64,000 bases of DNA from Schizochytrium sp. TIO01. Taxonomy: Eukaryota; Sar; Bigyra; Thraustochytrida; Thraustochytriidae. The stretch covers positions 77,859 through 141,858 of the forward strand of contig SMSO01000006.1 of NCBI GenBank assembly GCA_004764695.1. Reading direction: 5' to 3'. The notes below the pieces were generated by a model. The model had not been told where the DNA came from, ran no database searches, and saw nothing but the letters and a program-made list of their open reading frames with translations. How positions within the stretch are numbered: position 1 is the first letter of the stretch; every line of letters starts with the position of its first letter. Positions 53,101 to 61,779 of this stretch are shown piece by piece. The translations under genes and the position numbers were made by a program.

Positions 53101-53295
53101 AAAGAGCTTGAATCAGAGCTCGAAGCTGTGCGAACACGGACAGAAGGCAATACTGAGAATGTTGTTGATGACAAAATAGAGCGGATTGAAGCTCTCGAAG
53201 AACAGCTTGTTCAAAATGCGAAGAAATTTGCAAAGGAGATCTCAGAAGTCCGCATGAAATTGTTTGAATATGAAGCATTGACAGAGGACTTTTAG
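50146..53295 (+). CDS. C2 domain and coiled-coil protein, possibly CCDC33-like
   Basis: The frame opens at 50059, but Met30 (50146) begins MASTLEIKVIKCTFAKSLNY, a typical first C2 strand, and is preferred. It contains an N-terminal C2-like domain (about residues 1-145 from that Met), a middle region, a second C2-like domain (about 350-510, with PTKNPQWDTILEFN and TVYLEFYQGEDYT), a Ser/Gln-rich low-complexity linker (about 560-740) and a long coiled coil to the end (about 750-1045). The coiled coil starts with a heptad block containing KQTLIDKLLEDIDKRSEAIR followed by CGREIVDLR. C2 plus this coiled-coil block recalls CCDC33, a testis/ciliary protein of animals, but I rate that name as tentative. 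Loop acids for Ca2+ are mostly missing. Intron-free. Convergent with the F-P repeat gene. Confidence 0.78.
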   Translation: MASTLEIKVIKCTFAKSLNYFLSLQLNDGEKLRTEVADATNKPVFKNNTFKLRTGPGEEVNTIKIGGFLIIRKDGDTKAQPSLLGSGEVNLIPLKRQLAGGKTVLCDDIPLHRKSKKQEQVDIIVGKVQLSIRAVDTLNFNGSIEPEASLHPDTNICNIVIHSIHSNTQEGCQPPLRADRCLCVEGRVISEQAHFQMIDWRKNPSGKNQLLKIWPRPIWQSSTRTQAHCRQRSDGSSQYDWNENDVFRIEPRMSSNNKGIRLDLVETSSPDGYNSPTSRSNSKTNITDWESRGGATLALGFLRKLHQYNLGLRFTPELAMNVSLELQPSFNEDWNFFDSQRGNQRFNLRRIHINIGGVTSSLPFLVHDCIVRISGSRRPPDEILPKNLFIECQPQILQEQVETKSEERTLSNNVLKEAHVALESYPIAIPFKITGSTGPVPTKNPQWDTILEFNAQDESFMDTVYLEFYQGEDYTKFAEALIDVHGLSTDGKVHEFYDVPLRMLANGKQHSTSDKSTVLASQPSENVENENSNAHIIDNVVGSEPSCQVNVRIWDCDAYLMHLNNVLEERPSGSARTMSVRTGELSEIELLESSSRSANKSLENGNQPSEMQPPVPRLQLQKSSSNLSNTTKQPLVKSNTALQEQQIEPLHNALRARKEGKEPEIEFNKPESINGTVYLKSPRMEDRPSALKLNEPSTPELSPALSRASTPQTGGSQQGGDQQNTRQNNRTTIDQPEIANSSLQESYEVINNSQIKPLQERLAIVTSDLHNKQTLIDKLLEDIDKRSEAIRVCGREIVDLRKANEKLAHAKDIAEAKLRAIENENAKDAVALAQEVQGVSDVDDLRRRVVLLSRKYASERKRNQGMMERLDRVQIVVDEHRSAVQELEELERAHQAQARFIQELQDENAQLQLFQATIKTQEKVIVKLENLLESKLREHAAVGTSISSTILIEKEMEELRSRNKDLEEKLLRGDILGTQGFQEKIKELESELEAVRTRTEGNTENVVDDKIERIEALEEQLVQNAKKFAKEISEVRMKLFEYEALTEDF

Positions 53296-53982
53296 GAGTT
53301 AATCTTAAATTTGAAAACAAAACTGTAAGAAACTTCTCTTTGGAACTTAACAATTTTCCAGCTGTATTCTTCCATAAACCTTTTTTGAAGTCTTGGTGTC
53401 AACAATAAGGAACTAACATACAAATCATTTTTACCAAAGGAGAACTGCGCTCGCAAGAAAAGCTTAGTATGTACCTCTTCTTATTCTTTTTATTGGGTTA
53501 TGCAACTCAGCAGCAAAAAGTAAATGCACGACATATACTTGTTATCTTCAGTGTAAGCATAATACAAATATGTCATACAAAGCAAACAGTTTGAACGTTG
53601 AGACTTCTTCGACGTAAAACATTATAGGGTTAGTAACTAGCGTAGCTACCGTCCCAATTTGAACAAGGCGAGAAAAAAAAAATTATATATGTCTCATGGT
53701 ATGAGATTACAAACGCTAATAAAAGGAATAAACGTGTTTCTCTAGCGGAAAACGAAGGTGTGACAAATTCAGATCAGGATTTCGCCCAGCAGCCTTGCAA
53801 TAGATATCTTTCTATTCTTGATCAAAATCCGGCGACGTTTCATGATATTAGCAGAGCCAAGGCTAGAGGTCTGTATGGCACCACAAATTAAAAAGCTGTG
53901 CGTTTATCGAAAACCTTAATTTATTATCAATCGCACATCACCACATTGACGAGAATATAGTTACAGTAGATCTTGACAGAGC
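53296..53982. other. Convergent intergenic spacer
   Basis: This holds the 3' ends of two converging genes. It is AT-rich and no gene is seen. Confidence 0.6.
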
Positions 53983-55284
53983 TTAGCTGCACTCAACAAT
54001 ACTAGTTAGACTAGGAAAGCTTTGACAATTGACTGTGAACCTAGTCAAACCTAAGCTTTGTGGAGGGAACGAAGAGGCAGAAACTTGAAACCTTTGCAAA
54101 GCAGTGAGCCGATGATTTGGTTTTGGGCTTTCGCCTGGTAATGATGCTTCTTTTGAACTTGGAAAGAGACAACTGGCAATAGAAAATGCCCGCAGCTGCT
54201 CTGCATTCCCAAAGAGTGCTTTCCGGGACTGAACCGGTACAAAATTTTGAGGACTTATCTCAAACCGACTCAAGGTCGGCTTATCGTGTACTTGAGTTTC
54301 CACATCGTCACAAGTTTTATCTTCTAAAACTGTATCAACGTGATTGGACTGGGCCAATGAACCCTCAGTATTGGTTGATGCATTTTTCCATTCTGGGGTT
54401 TGAATATCTATCACATCCGACAGTTCTTTTTTCGAAGTCAGAGTCTGTGTATCAATCACATCTGATGGAGACTCTTTTGAATCCCGGGCCTGATCGGCAA
54501 CAACATTCGACGAAGTATGTTGGAATGCCGGGGGGGGGTTATCAATTACATCAGATGGGAACGTCGAAGTTCGTACATTAAACCTTTTTAGCTCAACAGG
54601 CGCCTCTTTTGGAAAGATTCTTGTATCTGCATTGAATTTGCACAAACGTGATCTGCCTTGTACCTGAGGTGGGAACCCCATAGTTCGTAAATTGAACTTA
54701 GACAAGCCGATAGACTTTTCGTACGGGAAACTCTTAGGCGAGACATGAAATGGCTCAAGAGAACATGCTGTATTAGGCATACGTCTCGGGTCAACCAAGA
54801 AAGTTTTAAGCAACTGCCTAACGCGAGGGCGCCCCGGGATATCTTCCGGATGAAGAGTGAACTTCTGAAGCTTGGTGGCGATCTTTATTGCCCACGGACT
54901 CACCTCTGCTGGTATTTGATTTTCATTGCGTATCTGCAGTCCTTGTGAAGAAAGTGCCTGAGAAGAAGCCGATGGATTTTCTGGCCTAGGACTGGTTTGG
55001 TTGCTGTGAGCAGCGGGTGCTTCATTTTGGAGCAAGCGCACAGTTTCATTCTCATCTTCTTCAGGGGCGTCGCTTAAGTCCAAAGGAATAGCAGCCACGT
55101 CTGTGCGATACAGAAGCACTCTCTTCCCGGGACTGCAGCCTCCCTCAGGTTTAGGTTCAAACTCTTCATAGTAGCTCTCAAATTTCTTCTTTCGTTGCTC
55201 GCGAAGTCTGAGTTTTTTCTCAGCTAAACTCTCGCGAGAGCTTGCTTCTCCTGCATTTGGATGTGATGTCTGTGCGAATTTCAT
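53983..55284 (-). CDS. Protein built of a short L..F.V....FP tandem repeat
   Basis: In this 433-residue protein a charged helical N-terminus (residues 15-45, ESLAEKKLRLREQRKKKFES) precedes a disordered stretch. About ten units follow, each with the pattern L-x-[KRP]-F-x-[VLIA]-x4-[FIM]-P and a usual period of 17-20 residues: for example LEPFHVSPKSFP, LSKFNLRTMGFP, LCKFNADTRIFP, LKRFNVRTSTFP, LRAFSIASCLFP, LQRFQVSASSFP and LTRFTVNCQSFP. Six units precede and four follow an Asp/Ser/Thr-rich insert (about 245-340) that itself repeats SDVID three times. The alternating hydrophobic pattern suggests short beta hairpins or linear docking motifs. I recognise no family. Intron-free. Confidence 0.78.
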   Translation of the reverse strand: MKFAQTSHPNAGEASSRESLAEKKLRLREQRKKKFESYYEEFEPKPEGGCSPGKRVLLYRTDVAAIPLDLSDAPEEDENETVRLLQNEAPAAHSNQTSPRPENPSASSQALSSQGLQIRNENQIPAEVSPWAIKIATKLQKFTLHPEDIPGRPRVRQLLKTFLVDPRRMPNTACSLEPFHVSPKSFPYEKSIGLSKFNLRTMGFPPQVQGRSRLCKFNADTRIFPKEAPVELKRFNVRTSTFPSDVIDNPPPAFQHTSSNVVADQARDSKESPSDVIDTQTLTSKKELSDVIDIQTPEWKNASTNTEGSLAQSNHVDTVLEDKTCDDVETQVHDKPTLSRFEISPQNFVPVQSRKALFGNAEQLRAFSIASCLFPSSKEASLPGESPKPNHRLTALQRFQVSASSFPPQSLGLTRFTVNCQSFPSLTSIVECS

Positions 55285-55409
55285 TGTTTAGATGTCCATT
55301 AGTGTGCCAAGTTTTCGTGTTTATTTACGTTAGCCTTCGATGCTTGCTATGCTCATGTTGGCTCGCTGCTTCAGTTCTTTAAAACCGTAGGTTGCCAGCC
55401 CGTGGTTGT

Positions 55410-55438
55410 CCTTTCTCTCTCCTTTCTCTCTCCTTTCT
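55410..55438. repeat. Short pyrimidine tandem repeat (CCTTTCTCTCT, about 2.7 copies)
   Basis: Three units, the last incomplete. Pyrimidine on the + strand and purine on the coding strand of the downstream gene, about 130 bases upstream of its start codon. Possibly a promoter-proximal tract. Confidence 0.7.
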
Positions 55439-55816
55439 GTACTCTTCTCCATCCTACCAACCACCGCAGTTCAAGAATGGACAAACTGTTCGACGTAAAG
55501 GGGGTCTTCACTCACCTCAAGCGTAGCTGTTTGGCTGTTGCTGAGTGATGCAGGAACACGCCACGACCGGAGCTTCATCTTGCCTGCGAATGTGTTCTAT
55601 ATATGATCTCCTGCGTGCTTGGCGTCTGTTCTGATCTGACCTAATGTCATCAAATAGCTATGACCTAACTAGTGCTAGGTTCTATAGGTAGCACTGCCTT
55701 CAATCATTCATTACTTATTTACTGCTATCCCACTACTATCATTATTTGTAACGGAGCTTGGCTTTCGAACAAAGTAGATCTAGGGTAGGTGTAGGCACCT
55801 TTACTCTACTAGGTTA

Positions 55817-56040
55817 TTGCTAGATACTAGGTAGGTAAATTTCCCACCAAGGAACAGATAAACGATCAAGGTCCTGAACAGGTAGACAGACAATGCCTCC
55901 GCTAGACCTCGAAAGTCGAAAGCATGTTACCGCACCAGGGTGATCATATTGCAACTTCTCATTCCCAGTATTGAAAACCTGTAGCATTTCTGCCGGCACA
56001 AAGTTTAAGAGTTCGACAGTTCCAGTGGATAATCTGCATA
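55817..56040 (-). CDS. Possible terminal exon or gene relic
   Basis: On the - strand about 66 codons read LSTGTVELLNFVPAEMLQVF, then NTGNEKLQYDHPGAVTCFRL, ending WWEIYLPSI and a TAG stop near 55817. A good acceptor-like sequence (CTTTTGTTCTTTATGCAG) stands directly upstream at about 56040. A donor-like GTAAGT occurs near 56482, but phases do not join simply, so the rest of the gene is not found. Function unknown. Confidence 0.3.
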
Positions 56041-56832
56041 AAGAACAAAAGCATTATTTCGAGAAGAAGGAGTAATTTTGCTGGATCTGTGGATTAACAT
56101 ATCTCGTGGAAAAGGCCTCGAATAATGCAAGCTGATTTACTCATATCTTCCATATTATTAAATTTGGCTGTGTCTCTTTCTAACTCCGTAATCAACATAG
56201 ATTACGATGGGAAAGATCGACCGAGAAGCTAAGAATATTATAAAAAGAAGGCCTCAATGATCGTGGCGAACAAATCATAAAAAACAACGTTATGACACCA
56301 TTTTATGAGAAGGACGCAATTTACTCAAGATCATGCACATAGTAAGATTAATAGATCTAAGCCTCTTTAACATCATTTGGAAAAATAGAATGAACCCAAC
56401 ACAATTGACCTCACTAAGATACATGAACGAGGGTAAATGTTAGCACATATTAACAAATATGTACGAGCATAGCCTAACTTACGAATGGAACTTAGCATAT
56501 TGATTTCCAAAACAATATCATGGCACAATTCATAAGAATAGACGGAGGATGTTATAGTTTATAGGCTTTTAAAATTATGCATAGAATAAAGCAAGAATAA
56601 ATACCTGCTCCAACGAATAACACAGAGTATCTTGTTATGTAATCTACCGATCCAAAAGGATAGGGAGGGCCTAATATGCAGCTACTTGACCTGGTGCATT
56701 CACACGTTCATTTATTTTTTGAGACCGTGTACGCAGCAGATTTTTAAAAACAAAATCCTTGATTGATAGGGGAGGCCAGAAGAGACAAAACTGTGTGCAT
56801 GTGTCACCAAAAATGTTTGCTCTTAACTACAG

Positions 56833-59800
56833 TCAATATCCCCATTCTTTTGCTCGCTGTTCAGCAGCTTTGCGCCACTTCTCGTCTTGTTCTTTGTAAC
56901 AAGGTGATTTGGCCCAGTCGACAGCAAGCATTCGTGTTGGATCATTAGGTCCAAGAGTGATCCATTCAGTCAAGAGAGGGTTGAAAGCGTAGGAAACCAG
57001 ATAAGGGGTGTCGATGTGATGAGTAAAGTCTACTTCTATAATCTTTGCTGGGAACCAGCCCACTGGATTTCCTTTGGGGTACTCCACCTTGGACATGATC
57101 AAAGTCCCAACGGAGTAGACAGCAACATGATCCTTGATATTGCGTTCGCTTTTGACTAACCGCAATTCAATACCATCTCCAGAACACAAAGGACAGATAA
57201 ACTCTTTCATCTTTTCTCCATCCCGTTGGGTGATATCGATGTCAAAACATTTGGGGTGAATCCAGCCGTTACAGGCGCCGCTTGCTTTGGAGCATTGTAG
57301 GTACCAGCTGTGCTCGTCATCCATCTCACTTTCATCAGCTTCAGACTCGCTAACTCCATCATCATCCTCGCCGCTGCGACGTTGACATACACAGTATAAT
57401 TTAGGCTCTTTGTTAACCTTTTGAGTGGTGGTAGCTGTTGGAGCAGGGGCAGCTCTTCCAGCAACCTTGCGACGCTTGCGTTTCTTACGTCCAGGACCAG
57501 CTCGACTGCTTACACTTTGGGCATCATCGTCGTCTGTAACCTCCGGGATCTCAGGGGTTTCTTCCACAGGCGGAGGGGTTTGGGGGCGCCACTGGAGCAA
57601 AGTAGCTTCTGTATAGCGATGCGTCTCAAGTTCATCTTCACGAGCAGCAATAACAGTAGGTGCAGCTTTTCTGGATCGCAACGCCTTTACTTCATTGATA
57701 AGGTTGAAGCTTTCCTTCATCTTCTTTTGCCTGCGCATGTCCCGAACTGATCGATACTTCTTCCTGTACGTATGCAGGTTCTCAAAGCGACTTTCATCAA
57801 TATCATCATCAATACCACTGCGCATATCATCATCGTCATCATCTTCCTCCATGTTTCGCCCTTCTCCGCTCTCTTGGTCATCATCTCCACTCCTGCTGGC
57901 AGATTCAGCACCACCAGACCCTGTGCCTGGTGGAATATAGAAGATAGAGTACCAGCCAGAGTCAGAACGCACATTCGGATTCACTCTGCGTTTGATCTCT
58001 ATAGACCATAGAGACGGACTTGCAAACTCAGTCTCAGTAGCGGAGTCAACAATGATTCCATCTGTACGAAGGTCTGCCCAGAATTCATGGCTCTTGTAGC
58101 GAACGCGAAGGACACGCTTGCCTGGGCGCAAAATCTCTGCATCAATAAGATTCTTCATAGTTTCATCCTTCTTCGCACGGACGGGAGGTGCATTCACGGC
58201 AGAGTTTCTACCGCCAGTCACAGGAGGCAGATCCCTACGCATAGCTTCATCGTCGGAAAGGTCGCTCTCGCTTTCGATCTGGAGATCAAAAAAGCCCTGT
58301 TGGCGAGTTGCCTGTTGGCGAGTAGATACACGACCGGCACCACGCCTTGTACCATTATCAGATGCTGTCCAAGGACTTGTCGTAGTTGCGGGGCCTTGGC
58401 CCGCTACACCAAGATTGGCAACACTGCTCCTCGTTGATGCCCCGAAGTTGGCTGGCAAGGATGATGAGCATGTTGAACTGGTTCGCTGCAGCTCGCCTGT
58501 TGCTGCTGTACTTGCCACAGATGAACGGCGTGAAGCGCGCCCAGCAGTGCTCCCGGAAGAAGTGATGGGTTTTCCCGTACCACTAGAAGCTACCGAGCTC
58601 GCAGATCCACCTCCAGCTTGGTCAGATGCTTCTTGTGCCTTCTTCTTCTCAGTGTACTTATCACGAATCGACCCAAGCGTTTTGCCATCGTACATGATAG
58701 ATAACCACCCATTGTCTCCAGACAGCTTCGGATTAGATTTGCGCTTGCAGTAGACACTGAAACGAGACACTGAGTCGAAAGAGTTGCCTTCGCACTCGAT
58801 CACGCCATCTTCATTTAGGCTCCCTTTGGTGACTTTACCCTGATATTCCACCTGGAAAACATCCTCGCCGCTCTCTAAGTAGCCCCATTTGATCATATCG
58901 AGAAGAATACCAGGAATATGGTTTGGCGACTTAGATGAGTTGCCACCTTGCGCTGATGTGGTTGACCCAGTAGATACCGACATGGCAGAGCTTGTGTTGC
59001 TTCCACCAGGTGCCGAGTCCATCAAATCCATTGCATGGGGGGACATATCGCCGCCATGTGCATTCATGTCATCATCAATGGGTCCGTATTCGGGCGGTGG
59101 CCCAGTGCTTGTTCCTTCAGCCACATGGGCTTTCCAACGAGGGTAATCCATGGTGTCCTTATATTGCCGGTAGTAATACGCAACCAAATCATGGGGAGTC
59201 TTGCCATGCCTTTTAAAGATGCTATCATTTCTGTAGATAGAAATAAAGTCCTTTAGGCTTTCATACATGCCCTTGTTAAAGGCTCGTTTCTCTGCAGGGG
59301 TCCATTCCAAGGTGGTGTCCTCGCGCTGGTCAGCATCGAAGGGAAGTGGTTCAGGTTCGTTGTGCATGAGTTTATTCCACGCGCCAATGCTGCCTTTACC
59401 CTTGCCAACAAGACGCAGGTCCTTCACCTTGCGTAACATTGCCGGGACCTCCACCTGGAAGTCCTGTCCAACACGGGCACCTGGGCCTTGAGGAATGATT
59501 GTCTCAGAATCCTTCGCTGCTGTTGAAGCAATAACACTTGAAGTTGATGCTCCCGGCACGGGCGGGTCCACTTCCTTCGACAGTATTTCCGTTTTATCCC
59601 CTGCAGCTCCTTCAGCTCCCTCTGAAGTAGCCTCCATTGAGTTCTTTCTACTCGCGTTGCCGGTTGAGATCTCCTCAGACCGGCTCTGCGCTTCCCCAAT
59701 CTCCGCAAGACTATCTTCATCGCCCTTCCGAGTACGACTGCTACGGCGTTGACGCTTTCCATCAAGACCATCTTCTGCAGAATCGGCTTCTGCATCTGCA

Positions 59801-61779
59801 GAGGCGCCGAGAGCGATGCTAGCTGCAACAGCCTCTGCAGCACTCTCTACGGAGCGTTTCCGCTTCGCGACTCGGGGAGACATAGCGTGCGGGTGGTGCT
59901 TGTCACTCGCAAAAATTGAAGCGCCGCTGTTGCCTTTCCGACTTGAGCTTGAGGAGAACGGGAACTCGTCGGCGGTTCGTACTGTTTCTGTGGAAGGAGT
60001 TGGATCGAATGTTGGAGACGCAGATCGCAAATCACCCATAATTTCGCCTGCGATGCTCGAATTATCTTCCCGTCGTGGAGATGCAGAGTGATCGCGGGCT
60101 GCGGAGCTCCACGAAAACTCCATGCCGCCCTCCTTAACATCGCCGGAGCTCGCAGATGCACCCTCAAGACCGCTGCTAGATCCGTCCGCCGCTGTCCCTC
60201 CGTGTGCCGAAAGACGTCGAGCACGAGGAGAGCTGCCATTCCAAATACGGGGCGATCCATTCATGAGCATGCGGCTGTTAGGGGACAGCGTTTCTTGGTT
60301 GCTTCGTTGCTGCCTGAGCGTTGTTCCATCAATGGCCCACTGCGCACTCGAGGTGCGCTCTAGAGGCGCGGAGAGAGAGAGTTCTTCAATCTGAGAGTTC
60401 GGGTGCTCTAGAGGAGTCTTGGTAGCGTGGCCTGGAGATAAAGGCCGAGCACCAGCAGTAGGATGAGTTATCAGAGGCCGAATGCGAAGTTGGCTACCTC
60501 CGCGGCTTTTGAAATGCATCTCCACCATGCCCTTTGGACGAAACATAAAAGTCTCTTTGGTCTTAATCTTCTTACGAGAATTGGGCTCTTTGGCGTCGGC
60601 GATGTAGGTCATAGCATTCTGGCCTTGACATGTACACTGCAGACCTGATCTCGTGGCAACGGCTTTGATTTGTTTGCGGCTAACTTTCATGTCAGTCACC
60701 TCAAGGGCAGGGAGCGGCATATCGGGATAGTCACGTCCCAGAATCTGCTCTTCACCCTCTTTAATTCTGCGCAGCTCTAAATCAGGTTTGCTTGGAGTAT
60801 AAATAACCCAAACAACAGGACCATCATTAGATTGATTTACACTTGCAACAGCAGCGGTGCTATCAGCAATGTTTGAACCCGCAGTAAGCGCATTCCCTGC
60901 CGCTGCCGCTGCCGTTGCTGTCGTTGTTGCCGCCACCGAGGATGCTAATTCTGTTTTTACTTCACCCTTTATAGCTACTGTAGTTGGTGACCCCTTCAAA
61001 GATGTCTCTGCAAGGGCAGGAGACTCGTCTGATGCAGGCGCTTTACTACCGGCCTCGTTAGCCGTCCCTTCTTTGGAAGGCAACGCCCGTTGAATTGCAG
61101 CTGTAGCACTCTGTGCAGAGGAGCTGGGGTTTTCGTTGACCTTTTGACCATCACCTTCTACTTTGATTTCTTTCATGGTTGCCTGTTCCACTGCACCTTT
61201 TGTTGAGTCTTTGTTGACTAGAGATTTATCGATGCCAGCATAGTCCTTCATTTCGTTTTTCATACCACTATCATCGCTGCTTTTGGGAACACTATGGTCA
61301 TTGCTGCTGTTCAATTTATTGTTGCTGGTTCTCATTTGGTCAGCCGCTAGGTTTTGATTACCTGCGGATTCTGCCGATGCGGAGCCAGTCTCTTTTTGTT
61401 TCTCCTCAGCTGTGCCAACTACAGCCTGCGAGGAATCCTTTCTTGTCACGGACGTTGGAGTTGTCTCTTTTTCACTTGTTCCTTGGTTCAAAGAAGCTTT
61501 AGCGATCTCTTCGCTTTTCTTATTGTTCTGTTCCTTCGAGTCTCCGTCTCCTTTGCTTTCCTTGCTGTCTTTATTGTCTTTGTTGTCGTTGCTGATATTG
61601 AGCTTATCATTGTTAATAGCAGCAATGTTGCTACTGCTGCTGCTGTTTTTCTCAGCAGCCTCGAGGCTAGAGTTCGAGGAGTCGTTGAGGACCTCCAGCA
61701 GACCTGCGCCCAGTTCTCTGCTTGATTGCCTCGAGAGCGCCTCAGCTTCCTCTGTTTTCATCGGCCCTAGGCCCACCAT
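56833..61779 (-). CDS. Chromatin protein: FHA-like, ELM2, SANT, two RAMA-like, PHD and Tudor-like regions
   Basis: 1,648 residues, one exon. In order: a disordered Ser/Asn/Lys-rich N-terminus; a PNKP/aprataxin-type FHA-like domain (about 320-425; ILGRD, EVTDMKVSRKQIKAV); a second disordered stretch; an ELM2-like motif (about 763-780, ARVGQDFQVEVPAML); a SANT domain (about 828-885, EWTPAEKRAFNKGMYESLKD then AYYYRQYKDTMDY); RAMA-like domain 1 (about 955-1045, KRKSNPKLSGDNGWLSIMYD); RAMA-like domain 2 (about 1207-1285, SPSLWSIEIKRRVNPNVRSD then SGWYSIFY); a PHD finger (about 1462-1532, with an acidic insert after the first Cys pair); and a Tudor-like C-terminus (about 1555-1625). ELM2-SANT usually recruits histone deacetylase. 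RAMA in human MPND binds N6-methyladenine DNA. It is probably a nuclear chromatin reader or scaffold. Met7 is an alternative start. Confidence 0.88.
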   Translation of the reverse strand: MVGLGPMKTEEAEALSRQSSRELGAGLLEVLNDSSNSSLEAAEKNSSSSSNIAAINNDKLNISNDNKDNKDSKESKGDGDSKEQNNKKSEEIAKASLNQGTSEKETTPTSVTRKDSSQAVVGTAEEKQKETGSASAESAGNQNLAADQMRTSNNKLNSSNDHSVPKSSDDSGMKNEMKDYAGIDKSLVNKDSTKGAVEQATMKEIKVEGDGQKVNENPSSSAQSATAAIQRALPSKEGTANEAGSKAPASDESPALAETSLKGSPTTVAIKGEVKTELASSVAATTTATAAAAAGNALTAGSNIADSTAAVASVNQSNDGPVVWVIYTPSKPDLELRRIKEGEEQILGRDYPDMPLPALEVTDMKVSRKQIKAVATRSGLQCTCQGQNAMTYIADAKEPNSRKKIKTKETFMFRPKGMVEMHFKSRGGSQLRIRPLITHPTAGARPLSPGHATKTPLEHPNSQIEELSLSAPLERTSSAQWAIDGTTLRQQRSNQETLSPNSRMLMNGSPRIWNGSSPRARRLSAHGGTAADGSSSGLEGASASSGDVKEGGMEFSWSSAARDHSASPRREDNSSIAGEIMGDLRSASPTFDPTPSTETVRTADEFPFSSSSSRKGNSGASIFASDKHHPHAMSPRVAKRKRSVESAAEAVAASIALGASADAEADSAEDGLDGKRQRRSSRTRKGDEDSLAEIGEAQSRSEEISTGNASRKNSMEATSEGAEGAAGDKTEILSKEVDPPVPGASTSSVIASTAAKDSETIIPQGPGARVGQDFQVEVPAMLRKVKDLRLVGKGKGSIGAWNKLMHNEPEPLPFDADQREDTTLEWTPAEKRAFNKGMYESLKDFISIYRNDSIFKRHGKTPHDLVAYYYRQYKDTMDYPRWKAHVAEGTSTGPPPEYGPIDDDMNAHGGDMSPHAMDLMDSAPGGSNTSSAMSVSTGSTTSAQGGNSSKSPNHIPGILLDMIKWGYLESGEDVFQVEYQGKVTKGSLNEDGVIECEGNSFDSVSRFSVYCKRKSNPKLSGDNGWLSIMYDGKTLGSIRDKYTEKKKAQEASDQAGGGSASSVASSGTGKPITSSGSTAGRASRRSSVASTAATGELQRTSSTCSSSLPANFGASTRSSVANLGVAGQGPATTTSPWTASDNGTRRGAGRVSTRQQATRQQGFFDLQIESESDLSDDEAMRRDLPPVTGGRNSAVNAPPVRAKKDETMKNLIDAEILRPGKRVLRVRYKSHEFWADLRTDGIIVDSATETEFASPSLWSIEIKRRVNPNVRSDSGWYSIFYIPPGTGSGGAESASRSGDDDQESGEGRNMEEDDDDDDMRSGIDDDIDESRFENLHTYRKKYRSVRDMRRQKKMKESFNLINEVKALRSRKAAPTVIAAREDELETHRYTEATLLQWRPQTPPPVEETPEIPEVTDDDDAQSVSSRAGPGRKKRKRRKVAGRAAPAPTATTTQKVNKEPKLYCVCQRRSGEDDDGVSESEADESEMDDEHSWYLQCSKASGACNGWIHPKCFDIDITQRDGEKMKEFICPLCSGDGIELRLVKSERNIKDHVAVYSVGTLIMSKVEYPKGNPVGWFPAKIIEVDFTHHIDTPYLVSYAFNPLLTEWITLGPNDPTRMLAVDWAKSPCYKEQDEKWRKAAEQRAKEWGY

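Larger units (their letters stand above)
55285..56832. other. Spacer between two - strand genes
   Basis: A three-copy CCTTTCTCTCT tract lies at 55410-55438, upstream of the F-P repeat gene. One coding-like stretch is listed separately. The rest (56100-56830) is AT-rich with no clear gene. Confidence 0.45.
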
